Positions 51,564-60,417 are shown, counted from the stretch's first letter. The stretch: DNA of 64,000 nt from Brevibacillus_H ginsengisoli (GCF_050113715.1 NZ_JBNJQR010000005.1:1-64000); one strand, 5' to 3'. Numbers and translations: made by a program. Notes: generated by a model not told the origin, from the letters alone.

Positions 51564-52718
51564 TCATCGTCCCCTTATTGGTATAGTGCAAGTCACTTTT
51601 GTTCCATGTGATTTTGACAGAGGGGAATGAATCGTAACCGTCCCCTGTAAAGCCGCCAATCGTTCCTTCATGGATGTTATCCCAAAACCAGGGATGATTT
51701 GCTCTTTTCCATGTCCATTATCGATAATAGTCATCTCAACCGCATCATCAGTAAAGCTGAGTTGCACATGAATTTCTGTCGATTCGCCATGTTTTTTTGC
51801 ATTCGTTAACGATTCTTGCAAGCAACGAATCAATGTATGCTTCATCACTTCTGACAGTTCGCTTTCCGAACCTTGCAGATTAATCTGCACCAGTGTTCCT
51901 GTATGTATGGAAAATTCATTCGCAATGGTCGAAATACTGTTATGCAATCCACCTTCTTCTAGTTTGGCAGCTATTTGGTGAATGTGATTACGTATCTCAT
52001 CCAAACCGTTTCGGGTAATACAAAGCAATTCCCGCATGCTTTGCTTCGCTTCCTCTGGTCTTTTGTCGATCAAAGCAAGTACGGCATCCATTCCAACAAT
52101 CGTCGTAATAAACGTGTGGCCGATAGTATCATGTAACTCTCTCGATAAACGATTTCGTTCTTCTATAATTGCCATTTTTTCAATCTGTTTTGCATATTGC
52201 TCAAGTATTTTGTTCTTTTCCTGAATAATTTGCATGGAATGTACGATTCGTGTGAGACAAAGACCCAAACCATAAAACACCGCAAACTTAAGTAATTTGT
52301 CCGAGAGCGAGAGCCATGTTAGTTCTATTCCACCTATCCAAAAGGCAGCCAGGGTCAGACCTAACAGAGCAGGAACGATCACATAATGCGATTTTTTGTT
52401 GGACATATAGGCAATTGTCAAAATCGGGATATACATAAAAGTAAACGCGCTTCCTGCAATGTTAACTAAATACAGAAAAAAACTGCCAGAAAAAAGTAGT
52501 TCTGTCGCTTGGAAACGGAACCTATGAATACTGCCAGGTCGAGAGGAGAGTAGGGGGATAACATAGGCGGATGAGATCCATACAGTCATTATCCAATAGG
52601 TAGAAATCGGATATACGCCTTCCATGAAGTAGATCGTAAGCAAGCTTAAGACAAACCAAAAAGAGCGTATGAGTAACATAACTCGGTCAACCCAATGCAA
52701 ATTTTGAAGTTGCAGCAT
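51564..52718 (-). CDS. Sensor histidine kinase (HisKA_3, DesK/YvfT-like)
   Basis: A 384-residue kinase with five or six membrane helices in residues 10-165 and little extracytoplasmic sequence, so it senses through the membrane. Coiled coil at about 165-190, H-box with His196 ('RLSRELHDTIGH'), and an ATPase domain with 'DNGHGKEQIIPGFGITSMKERL'. This is the layout of intramembrane sensors paired with exporters in Firmicutes. It heads the operon and ends the ssrA island's gene content. Confidence 0.92.
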   Translation of the reverse strand: MLQLQNLHWVDRVMLLIRSFWFVLSLLTIYFMEGVYPISTYWIMTVWISSAYVIPLLSSRPGSIHRFRFQATELLFSGSFFLYLVNIAGSAFTFMYIPILTIAYMSNKKSHYVIVPALLGLTLAAFWIGGIELTWLSLSDKLLKFAVFYGLGLCLTRIVHSMQIIQEKNKILEQYAKQIEKMAIIEERNRLSRELHDTIGHTFITTIVGMDAVLALIDKRPEEAKQSMRELLCITRNGLDEIRNHIHQIAAKLEEGGLHNSISTIANEFSIHTGTLVQINLQGSESELSEVMKHTLIRCLQESLTNAKKHGESTEIHVQLSFTDDAVEMTIIDNGHGKEQIIPGFGITSMKERLAALQGTVTIHSPLSKSHGTKVTCTIPIRGR

Positions 52719-52907
52719 ATTGAATTACACCCACTTTCAACCTTCATTGTAACAAAAATACATATGACTATAGCAGTGCCGTTTGGTCATTTTTGTTTTA
52801 TGACTCCAAGCAACTGTTTTTCAATACATAAGCGAAATCAGGCCGATGGAGATTCCGACTTGGCTGTTGGAGGGGTTTCACCCCTAACATTGCACTTCCC
52901 ATACCTT

Positions 52908-53155
52908 CTATAAGCCGGCAACACTATTCGTAGGGGAATCAACAGTGGAGCACCGCCTCCACCATACATATTTGAATTTAAATATAACATCTACGTGTTC
53001 CTTGCAGACGATGACCTTATCAACGTAGTGACTGATAAATTCCTTGATTTCTGGCAAGTTTCTCGATGTTACATAATCCTTGAACGTAGCGAACAGTTGT
53101 CGCAGGATATCCTCTGTGATGACTGTTTTTTGTTGTAGAGATCAAGTTCTTCGAT
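52908..53155 (-). pseudogene. Large serine recombinase (integrase), C-terminal remnant
   Basis: Read on the minus strand from 53123, one frame gives VITEDILRQLFATFKDYVTS, continues 'FISHYVDKVIVCKEHVDVIF', and ends at 52908. This is the coiled-coil/C-terminal pattern of large serine recombinases. Upstream, 'IEELDLYNKK' (53155-53126) is in another frame, so a frameshift lies in the A run at 53126-53131. No catalytic domain remains. The codons for 'YVWWRR' are the 18-base attachment core. From 53156 to 53546 I see no other gene. Confidence 0.65.
52953..52970 (+). other. ssrA-terminal attachment core (right copy)
   Basis: CCGCCTCCACCATACATA, identical to 40922-40939 at the tmRNA 3' end. The bases just upstream (GTAGGGGAATC) only vaguely recall the tmRNA T-arm, so only the core is duplicated. 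It is embedded in the recombinase remnant. Confidence 0.8.
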
Positions 53156-53546
53156 GCTACCCCCCTTACAAGGCGGACAACTCCTCCTGCCGTACAGTGT
53201 TTCTCTTTATCATCAAAATGATAATTCGAAGGGAAGGGAAGCGACACTTGTCAACGCGGCTTCGTTTACGTCGGGCTGGGAAGAGGATGGGACATTATTC
53301 TGCTATCATTCAATTCGCTCCAAGCTGGAGGTCTAACTGGAGAGCAAGCCCGTCCTTTTCGATCAACTGCGTCTCGAACCATAAGAAATGCTATCTCTAC
53401 AATATTTCGCACATAAACTTAACTTTAGTTAGGTTCTTTTTTAAATTCGAATTGATACAATTCTTAAATCACTTAAAGATGCAGTTGTTCAACCAGGGCG
53501 CGACGATCACGTGATTAACTGTGTTTAAAGGGAATGGAGGATATAG

Positions 53547-56500
53547 ATGAAGCGAAATCAACGATGGATTGCAATCATTCTTTTTTTTTCAGTGGTTGTC
53601 GGGTTGCTGCCTACCGGATTTGCATCCGCAGCGGAATCACCTGTTTTGGACCAAGAGCAGGCAGTTGCAGTCGGAAATGTTTTGGTTAACCGAGATTATC
53701 CGAGATATCAGACATTTACCCCGGCAATTTCCGGTAATCTCAATAAGGTTGAGCTCAACATATTCGATTATTACGCTTCAACAGGAGCCATACGGTTGAG
53801 TATCTATAAGGAAGGCGATCTTGGGACGCCGCTGGCTGCAGCTGAAGTGGCGTCGTACAGCCCAGGCTGGGTAGCGATCGATTTTTCTGGGGCATCGCCT
53901 TATTTGAAGAAAAATACGATGTATCGAATGGTTGCCTCTACCGAAAATGGCGGAGCGAGTGCCGGTTTTGGGTGGTATGGCAGCGCGAACGATCCCTATA
54001 AACGGGGAAGATCGGCCGCTCCAGGGTATGATTTTTCCTTTAGAACGTATATGGTTGCGGATTATTCGCTATCCTTGGAGGAAAGTGGGATTTCTCCTGC
54101 GCAGTCCAGTCTCGCAGCCGATGGAGCAAGTCAGACGACTGTCAGTGTGAAGCTAAAGGACGCACAGGGCAACGCTTTGACGACCGGAGGGAAGGCGGTC
54201 GCCATCACGTCGACGTTGGGGACTGTAGGCCTCGTGACAGACAACAATGACGGCACCTACACAGCAACGTTGACGGCGCCGACGACGGTAGGCACCGCAA
54301 CGATCAGTGCAACGGTCGACGGCAGTCCAATAGCGTCAACGGCAAGCGTCCAGTTCGTGCCTGGAGCGGCATCGGTAGCGACCAGTACAGTTGAGGTAGG
54401 TAGCGCCTCCCTCGCAGCCGATGGAGCCAGCCAGACGACGGTGAGCGTGAAGCTGAAGGATGCGCAAGGCAACGCTTTGACAATCGGAGGAGCTGCGGTC
54501 GCCATCACGTCAACATTAGGCACGGTTGGTGCTGTAACGGACGAGCGAAATGGGATCTATACTGCAACACTTACGTCGCAGACGACGCCAGGCACTGCGA
54601 CGATCAGTGCGGTGGTCGACGGCAGTCCGATAGCGTCGACGGCGAGCGTCCAGTTCGTGCCGGGAGCTCCGTCGGCAGCGACCAGTACAGTTGAGGTAGG
54701 CAGCGCCTCCCTTGCGGCGGATGGAGCCAGCCAGACGACGGTGAGCGTGAAGCTGAAGGACGCCAATGGCAACGCACTACGGAGCGGAGGCGAGACGGTC
54801 GCGATAACGTCGACGTTGGGGACGATTAGCACCGTAACGGACATGCAAAATGGCACCTACACAGCGACTTTGACGGCACCGACGACGGTAGGCACCGCAA
54901 CGATCAGCGCAAGTATCGGCGGAAGTGCGATAGCGTCGACGGCGAGCGTCCAGTTTGTGCCGGGAGCGGCATCGATAGCGACCAGTACAGTTGAAGCAGG
55001 CAACGCCTCCCTTGCGGCGGATGGAGCCAGCCAGACGACGGTGAGCGTGAAGCTGAAGGATGCGCAAGGCAACGCACTACGGAACGGAGGCGAGACTGTC
55101 GAGATAACGTCGACGTTGGGGACTGTAGGCCTCGTGAGAGACAACAACGACGGCACCTACACAGCGACTTTGACGGCACCGACGACGGTAGGCACCGCAA
55201 CGATCAGTGCAACGGTCGACGGCAATGTGATAACGTCGACGTCGACTGTCCAGTTTGTGCCGGGAGCGGCATCGGTAGCGACCAGTACAATTGAAGTAGG
55301 TAGCGCCTCCCTTGTAGCGGATGGAGCCAGCCAGACGACGGTGAGCGTGAAGCTGAAGGATGCGCAAGGCAACGCACTGCGGAGCGGAGGCGAGACTGTC
55401 GTGATAACGTCGACGTTGGGTACGATTAGCGCCGTAACGGACATGCAAAATGGCACCTACACAGCGACTTTGACGGCACCGACGACGATAGGCACCGCAA
55501 CGATCAGTGCAACGGTCGACGGTAGTCCAATAGCGTCGACGACGAGCGTCCAGTTCGTGCCTGGAGCGGCATCGATAGCGACCAGTACAGTTGAAGCAGG
55601 TAACGCCTCCCTTGTAGCGGATGGAACCAGCCAGACGACGGTGAGCGTGAAGCTGAAGGACGCCAATGGCAACGCACTACGGAGCGGAGGCGAGGCTGTC
55701 GAGATAACGTCGACGTTGGGGACTGTAGGCCTCTTGAGAGACAACAACGACGGCACCTACACAGCGACGTTGACGGCACCGACGACGGCCGGTACTGCGA
55801 CGATCAGCGCAAGTATCGGTGGAAGTAAGTTGGCCGCTATCGTGACGGTTACGATGCAGCCTGCTCCGACCTACATGATCCAAGCCCTGCCCGATCTGAC
55901 GTTGAAGGAGCTTACCGCAGGTTATTCCGCGGGCGAGCAACAAACGAAAGCGGTCACTTTGACGCGATCGGGTACAGGAGACCTGAACAACCTGGCAGTA
56001 TCACTTGACGGAACGAATAAGAATTACTTTACGATTTCGACACTAGGAAGTACGAAGTTGAACGACACGATCCCATCCACGACGTTCACTGTGACGCCGA
56101 AAGCAGGCTTGTCTGCAGGAACGTATACGACGATGGTCATCGTGACTGCGGACAACATGACGCCGATAAGCTTTTCAGTGACACAAGTGGTGAACGCAGC
56201 AGCGCCTGCGAAATTAAGCAGCTTGCGAGTGAGCCAAGGAATACTCACTCCTACTTTCTCACCAGACATAAGCAATTACGCTGTCAATTTGGGTAACGGT
56301 GTAACTTCTATTAATGTAACGGCTGATTTGGCTGATTCAAAGTCGGCGATGACGATCAACGGCAACCCTTTCACCAGTGGTATCGCGTCTACTGTCGATC
56401 TCGACGTGGGGACCAATACCATTAGGATTGAGCTGACGGCGGCTGACGGGGCCACCAAAAGTTTCTACACAATCTCCGTAAAACGAGGTGCCTACATTCC

Positions 56501-57551
56501 GCCGTCGTACTATCCGGTAACAAGCGTCACCATGAGCAAATCAGAGGTTACCTTGACGGCAGGGGGAGCAACGGAGACGTTAACCGCTACTATAATGCCT
56601 GACTATGCAACCAACAAGCAAGTAACGTGGCGCAGCAGCAATCCGACAGTGGCACAGGTTGACCAAAACGGAGTCGTTACGCCACTGACTGAGGGAACGG
56701 CGACTATTACCGTCACCACCGCAGATCAGACGAAGACCGACCTCTGCCAGGTAACAGTCTTGTCGAAGGCCGACGAGGTCACCGGCATAAAAGTATCGGA
56801 AAAGAATGTCGTGCTCAAACCGAAACAGTCGTTGCAATTGCATATAATGGCTGTCTATACGAGCGGTGAAACAAAAGAGATCACCACAGACAAAAAAACC
56901 AAATACAGCAGCAGTGCAACCAAAATCGCCACTGTAAAGGAAGGCCGTATCACCGCTGGGAATAAGGAAGGAACAGCAACGATCACCATCCGTTACCTGG
57001 ACAAAACGGTTCAAATTCCGGTAACCGTGTCCAAGCTTGACGTGCGAGAGCTTACGACGCCAAAACCAAGCGTCCAGATAGAATTGAAAGCAAGCATGCA
57101 ACTGAGCGTAACGGCAGTTTTATCCAATGGGAAAAAGAAAGACGTGACCAATTCTGTTTTCTGGTCATCGGATAACGAAAAGGTTGCCACTGTGAGCGAG
57201 AACGGAAAGGTTAATGCAGTCGGAACCGGAACAGCCGTGATTACGGCGACCTATGGTGGCAAAAGCGTTACGGTTGAAGTGAAAGTGTTTGATCTAAAGA
57301 CAATAAAGAAGCTGACCGCTAGTCAAAAAAAGGTCATTCTGGACAATGGGAAAGAACAACAGATTGAGCTTACCGCCACTTTGATGGATGGCAGTGAACA
57401 AAGCGTCACTGAAGAAGCTGAGTGGTCAACAACGAACGAAAACATCGCAATCGTAAAGAACGGTCTGATCACAGCCGTTTCCGCAGGCAAAGCTACGATC
57501 AAAGCGAAGTACAAAGGTAAAACGATCACCATTTCCGTCAGAGTACCCTGA
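53547..57551 (+). CDS. Large repetitive surface protein with invasin-like and Big2 domains
   Basis: A 1,334-residue exported protein. Signal peptide 1-28. Residues 30-180 form a jelly-roll-like domain ('NRDYPRYQTFTPAISGNLNKVELN'). From about residue 188 come six invasin-type Ig repeats of 100 residues each ('SLAADGASQTTVSVKLKDAQ'), nearly identical. Next are an NHL-free linker, a cadherin-like beta-sandwich ('LSSLRVSQGILTPTFSPDISN', about 890-980), and four Big2-like domains to the end. No LPxTG or S-layer motif is seen, so attachment is unclear. It is probably an adhesin. The ATG follows ATGGAGGAT. The repeats make it prone to length change. Confidence 0.85.
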   Translation: MKRNQRWIAIILFFSVVVGLLPTGFASAAESPVLDQEQAVAVGNVLVNRDYPRYQTFTPAISGNLNKVELNIFDYYASTGAIRLSIYKEGDLGTPLAAAEVASYSPGWVAIDFSGASPYLKKNTMYRMVASTENGGASAGFGWYGSANDPYKRGRSAAPGYDFSFRTYMVADYSLSLEESGISPAQSSLAADGASQTTVSVKLKDAQGNALTTGGKAVAITSTLGTVGLVTDNNDGTYTATLTAPTTVGTATISATVDGSPIASTASVQFVPGAASVATSTVEVGSASLAADGASQTTVSVKLKDAQGNALTIGGAAVAITSTLGTVGAVTDERNGIYTATLTSQTTPGTATISAVVDGSPIASTASVQFVPGAPSAATSTVEVGSASLAADGASQTTVSVKLKDANGNALRSGGETVAITSTLGTISTVTDMQNGTYTATLTAPTTVGTATISASIGGSAIASTASVQFVPGAASIATSTVEAGNASLAADGASQTTVSVKLKDAQGNALRNGGETVEITSTLGTVGLVRDNNDGTYTATLTAPTTVGTATISATVDGNVITSTSTVQFVPGAASVATSTIEVGSASLVADGASQTTVSVKLKDAQGNALRSGGETVVITSTLGTISAVTDMQNGTYTATLTAPTTIGTATISATVDGSPIASTTSVQFVPGAASIATSTVEAGNASLVADGTSQTTVSVKLKDANGNALRSGGEAVEITSTLGTVGLLRDNNDGTYTATLTAPTTAGTATISASIGGSKLAAIVTVTMQPAPTYMIQALPDLTLKELTAGYSAGEQQTKAVTLTRSGTGDLNNLAVSLDGTNKNYFTISTLGSTKLNDTIPSTTFTVTPKAGLSAGTYTTMVIVTADNMTPISFSVTQVVNAAAPAKLSSLRVSQGILTPTFSPDISNYAVNLGNGVTSINVTADLADSKSAMTINGNPFTSGIASTVDLDVGTNTIRIELTAADGATKSFYTISVKRGAYIPPSYYPVTSVTMSKSEVTLTAGGATETLTATIMPDYATNKQVTWRSSNPTVAQVDQNGVVTPLTEGTATITVTTADQTKTDLCQVTVLSKADEVTGIKVSEKNVVLKPKQSLQLHIMAVYTSGETKEITTDKKTKYSSSATKIATVKEGRITAGNKEGTATITIRYLDKTVQIPVTVSKLDVRELTTPKPSVQIELKASMQLSVTAVLSNGKKKDVTNSVFWSSDNEKVATVSENGKVNAVGTGTAVITATYGGKSVTVEVKVFDLKTIKKLTASQKKVILDNGKEQQIELTATLMDGSEQSVTEEAEWSTTNENIAIVKNGLITAVSAGKATIKAKYKGKTITISVRVP
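54109..55850 (+). repeat. Six tandem repeats of exactly 300 bp
   Basis: The word GATGGAGCCAGCCAGACGACG or a close variant recurs at 54420, 54720, 55020, 55320 and 55620, with a first diverged copy at 54120. Copies 3 and 5 share GACATGCAAAATGGCACC; copies 1, 4 and 6 share GACAACAA(C/T)GACGGCACC. So copies 3-4 and 5-6 form a 600-bp higher-order pair. All copies keep the reading frame. Confidence 0.92.
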
Positions 57552-57561
57552 TAATCAGGCA

Positions 57562-57602
57562 AAACGGCTATCCTTAAGCAATTGCAAACAGGATAGCCGT
57601 AT
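57562..57602 (+). terminator. Terminator after the surface-protein gene
   Basis: Stem ACGGCTATCCT / AGGATAGCCGT with a 15-base loop. The T tract is weak. Confidence 0.7.
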
Positions 57603-57839
57603 CCTTTGACTACTACGAGAGCATAAACTCTTATAAGGAAAATTCCCACTTCAGAGGTGATCATTTGTGGGCCGTGTAAACGTCTTTTAGACAACCGACC
57701 TCTTGCAGGAAATTCGCAGGAGGCTTCTTTGTTGTGTAGGGTAAAATCAATAGCAATCTAAAATCTAAAGCAACGGTTTCACATGACTTGTTTAAAGTGA
57801 CGGGCATCCTCCTGGCATATTTTCCTCGCACCAATAAGA

Positions 57840-57888
57840 AAAAAAGAAGCTGGGGAAAAACGAAACGGTTTCCCCGGCTTCTTTAGTT
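57840..57888. terminator. Bidirectional terminator
   Basis: Long hairpin AAGAAGCTGGGGAAA / TTTCCCCGGCTTCTT with A and T runs. On the minus strand it ends the carboxypeptidase-regulatory-domain gene. The rest of 57603-57839 shows no gene. Confidence 0.85.
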
Positions 57889-57927
57889 TTAGGGACTTTC
57901 AAGACTGCCCCGCCCATTCTCTGTAAC

Positions 57928-58821
57928 TTATTGTCCGTTTTGACTGTCGAGCTTGGTTTCAAACTGGCTTACAAAGATGGAAGGTGCACCTAATGGAGTA
58001 TAGAAATCAAATTCGACCGACTGAGCAAATTTACCATTACCTGTAACTTTAATCAGCATAGGCATGGGAGCGTGACCTTCTGGCTTCCAGATAGCGGATA
58101 TTTTGTACCGGCCGAGCGGTATTTTATCTACTCCGTGACCGCCTGTTTGGAGTGCCATTGCACGTGTTGTGATCGTTTTACCCGTGCTTCCGTCAAACAA
58201 TGGGCCGACAGGTGTGAGTGTAACTTCTAAGTCGTTCATTTCAAATTGAGGCAAGCTATCGTCAAACGACCAAAAATCGGGATTGATTTCGATATGTCCC
58301 ACGACACCCTTCAAGGTGAAGTTACGAATAGCCCCTGAACTTGAAGCGAATGGTTGATCGACGTCAGACCTTAAATAAAGCTTTTGCTCCTTGCCGTTAT
58401 AGGGGAGAGAGAAACTTGTAGACATAATCCAGGTCGTCGGAAGGTGAGGCAATTGGATCCGATAAAATCCATTTTTATCAGTCACCGCTCCTAAGTTGCT
58501 GTCATAGAACAATTGGTTATCCGCATTGATCGTAACTCCTGGAATTGGCTTGCCCTGCGCGGTACGTAAAAAGCCTTTCACAACGTAGGGCTCTACTTTC
58601 CCGGCAGAGGGGAGGGGCTTCGGAGCAGGTGCAGGTGTCGGCTTCGGTTTCGTAGCAGAAGTAGGGGCTGAAACAACGGCAGCCACTGTATCTAGCTGGC
58701 TGAACTTCTTCATTTGCATGCCAGCCTGCGTTTCGCCAAAGGCATCCACAATTCCGGTGAACGCAAGACAACTTGCCACCAAAAGGGATAAGCCCATCAA
58801 TTGTTTCCTAAAGTTAATCAT
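57928..58821 (-). CDS. Secreted protein with carboxypeptidase regulatory-like (Ig) domain
   Basis: A 297-residue exported protein: signal peptide 1-28, a Pro/Ala/Lys-rich spacer at about 52-75 ('SATKPKPTPAPAPKPLPSAG'), then a carboxypeptidase regulatory-like fold ('VKGFLRTAQGKPIPGVTINA', 'AVTDKNGFYRIQLP') and a second beta-rich domain. Such folds bind or support other surface proteins; no catalytic site is visible. The Pro-rich spacer suggests wall spanning. Upstream AGGAGAATG precedes the ATG. Lies back to back with the cblT-cblS pair. Function unknown. Confidence 0.75.
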   Translation of the reverse strand: MINFRKQLMGLSLLVASCLAFTGIVDAFGETQAGMQMKKFSQLDTVAAVVSAPTSATKPKPTPAPAPKPLPSAGKVEPYVVKGFLRTAQGKPIPGVTINADNQLFYDSNLGAVTDKNGFYRIQLPHLPTTWIMSTSFSLPYNGKEQKLYLRSDVDQPFASSSGAIRNFTLKGVVGHIEINPDFWSFDDSLPQFEMNDLEVTLTPVGPLFDGSTGKTITTRAMALQTGGHGVDKIPLGRYKISAIWKPEGHAPMPMLIKVTGNGKFAQSVEFDFYTPLGAPSIFVSQFETKLDSQNGQ

Positions 58822-59048
58822 CTCATCATTCTCCTTTTTGGAAAATCTTTGTATCGGTAAGCTATGTCAATTATCTTATCGCATCAGTGTTCACGTTTCA
58901 TGAGTAACGGTCAGGAAATACATCGGGAAAAATATAGGATGATGTTGGGAATGAGGCTGGGAATTACACTAAAAAAAATCCCGTTCTCACCCCGGAAAAG
59001 GACTATAATTGATTCATTGGTAAATTAAACTATCGAATGGAGACGACA

Positions 59049-59540
59049 ATGAATCAATCCTCTTCAAACATCAAGATGATCTCAATTCTTGCAATCTTTA
59101 TTGCATTATCGTTTGTTGGAAGTTTGTTGAAAATACCATCCCCTATTGGAACTGTAGCATTGGATTCATTTCCTGCATTTGTTGCAGCGATATTGGTATC
59201 TCCGCTGGCTGGAGCTATTGTTGGCTTTTTTGGTCATATGCTGACGTCCCTGAATGCAGGGTTCCCTCTAACTATTCCCATCCATTTGTTTATCGCATTG
59301 CAAATGGCAGGGGTTAGTTATGTTACAGGGTTTATCAGTCGGAGAGTGAATCTCGTTCTTGGTCTTATACTGGGTACTTTTTTAAACGGCGTTATTGTTC
59401 CAGCTATGTTTATCCCGTTTGAAGCCTTTGGAAAGGCCTTCTTTCTGTTAATGGTAGTGCCACTGACAGTTGGCTCATTGGTTAACTTTATTTTGGCTGG
59501 TTTAATTGTCAAAGCGATTAAGGGGAAAATCAATGTATAA
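59049..59540 (+). CDS. cblT: CblT-like ECF transporter S component (alpha-ribazole uptake)
   Basis: A 163-residue membrane protein with five or six helices. It has the small, very hydrophobic build of ECF-transporter substrate subunits ('LDSFPAFVAAILVSPLAGAIVGFFGHML'). In Listeria and Geobacillus the neighbour pair CblT-CblS salvages alpha-ribazole, the lower-ligand nucleoside of cobalamin. Here the S component overlaps an AIR-synthase-like kinase gene by eight bases, the same arrangement. The start at 59049 is set by GGAG seven bases upstream. The energising ECF module must be encoded elsewhere. No cobalamin riboswitch is seen upstream. Confidence 0.75.
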   Translation: MNQSSSNIKMISILAIFIALSFVGSLLKIPSPIGTVALDSFPAFVAAILVSPLAGAIVGFFGHMLTSLNAGFPLTIPIHLFIALQMAGVSYVTGFISRRVNLVLGLILGTFLNGVIVPAMFIPFEAFGKAFFLLMVVPLTVGSLVNFILAGLIVKAIKGKINV

Positions 59541-60264
59541 AATCAGACGGTTTCGTGATTTGACTGTAATGGACTATATGGATAAAGAATTGGTTATCGC
59601 TTGTGATTCAAGCGGAGCCATAGGGAACAAGCCAAACGACATCATTAAAGTTGATCCTTACGTGCTCGGCAGATTTCTCGTGCGAGTACCTTTGATGGAG
59701 CTGTTGTCTGTTGGTGCAAAGCCTTTCGGCGTCATGAATACGCTATCTGTTGAAATGGAACCAACCGGGCGAAGCATCATTGCAGGAATCATTGATGAAC
59801 TTAGACAGATTGAGTTAGACGAGAATGAAGTATTAAATGGAAGCACGGAAGACAATTTTCCGACCCTCCAAACGGGTGCAGGAGTTACAGTAATAGGAGT
59901 GGCAACCGAGATCGCAGATAAAAGCATGGTAGGAGATATTCTCTGTTGCATCGGTTATCCAAAAGTCGGAGATGAAGTCAAACTGGACGATAGTGAAATA
60001 TGCGATTTGCCAACGATGAGACAGATTAGGGCTACTCTGGGTGTCCATGAAATCGTTCCGGTTGGTTCCAAAGGAATCCGATATGAAACAGAGGAATTGC
60101 TGAAACGAAATCAAGCGACCTTATTGTGGGAAGATACGCATTTACCATTGGTGAAAGCGGCAGGTCCAAGCACATGTGCGATTGTTACCGTAGAGGAACA
60201 CTGTTTGGAAGAGTTGAAAATGACAAAACGGCCTGTTTTTGTGCTGGGGAGAATCAGTAATTAA
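59533..60264 (+). CDS. cblS: CblS-like alpha-ribazole kinase (AIR synthase/ThiL fold)
   Basis: A 243-residue protein related to the PurM/SelD/ThiL superfamily, with 'VIACDSSGAIGNKPNDIIKVDPYVLGRF' resembling the nucleotide-binding Asp loop and 'VPLMELLSVGAKPFGVMNTL' the following helix. CblS phosphorylates alpha-ribazole in the alternative lower-ligand salvage route. SelD is a possible confusion, but the catalytic Cys/Sec-Lys N-terminus of SelD is missing. The ATG 59533 follows AAGGGGAAAATC and overlaps the cblT stop, which supports coupled expression. Confidence 0.75.
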   Translation: MYKIRRFRDLTVMDYMDKELVIACDSSGAIGNKPNDIIKVDPYVLGRFLVRVPLMELLSVGAKPFGVMNTLSVEMEPTGRSIIAGIIDELRQIELDENEVLNGSTEDNFPTLQTGAGVTVIGVATEIADKSMVGDILCCIGYPKVGDEVKLDDSEICDLPTMRQIRATLGVHEIVPVGSKGIRYETEELLKRNQATLLWEDTHLPLVKAAGPSTCAIVTVEEHCLEELKMTKRPVFVLGRISN

Positions 60265-60308
60265 GATAGGTCGTTGATGAGCGTACAGAGAAAATGTAAT
60301 AATTCACC

Positions 60309-60338
60309 AAAAAAACACCGAATAATGGTGTTTTTTTT
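60309..60338 (+). terminator. Terminator after cblTS
   Basis: Stem AAAAACACC / GGTGTTTTT, 7-base loop, eight T residues. Confidence 0.9.
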
Positions 60339-60417
60339 GATTTAATGATCAGTAATCAGAAACTAACTCAGATATAGAGATGGATTTAATTATGTAATAT
60401 AATGTAAAAATTAGGGG

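Noticed and set aside
53020..53247. A 75-residue minus-strand frame as a gene
   Set aside because: It is an out-of-frame reading of the recombinase remnant; the alternative frame gives the recognisable C-terminal sequence.
54109..55850. Possible CRISPR array from the regular spacing
   Set aside because: Units are 300 bp, coding and nearly identical throughout; there are no short repeats with unique spacers and no cas genes.
54257..55943. A series of roughly 99-residue antisense open frames across the adhesin repeats
   Set aside because: They repeat every 300 bp because the repeats do, have no ribosome sites, and lie opposite a gene with clear domains.
58822..59048. Cobalamin riboswitch upstream of cblT
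   Set aside because: I could not find the conserved B12-box or a matching fold in the leader.
59533..60264. Calling this gene selD because selB and selC are close
   Set aside because: The N-terminal catalytic Cys/Sec and Lys region of SelD is absent, and the overlap with an S-component fits CblS better.
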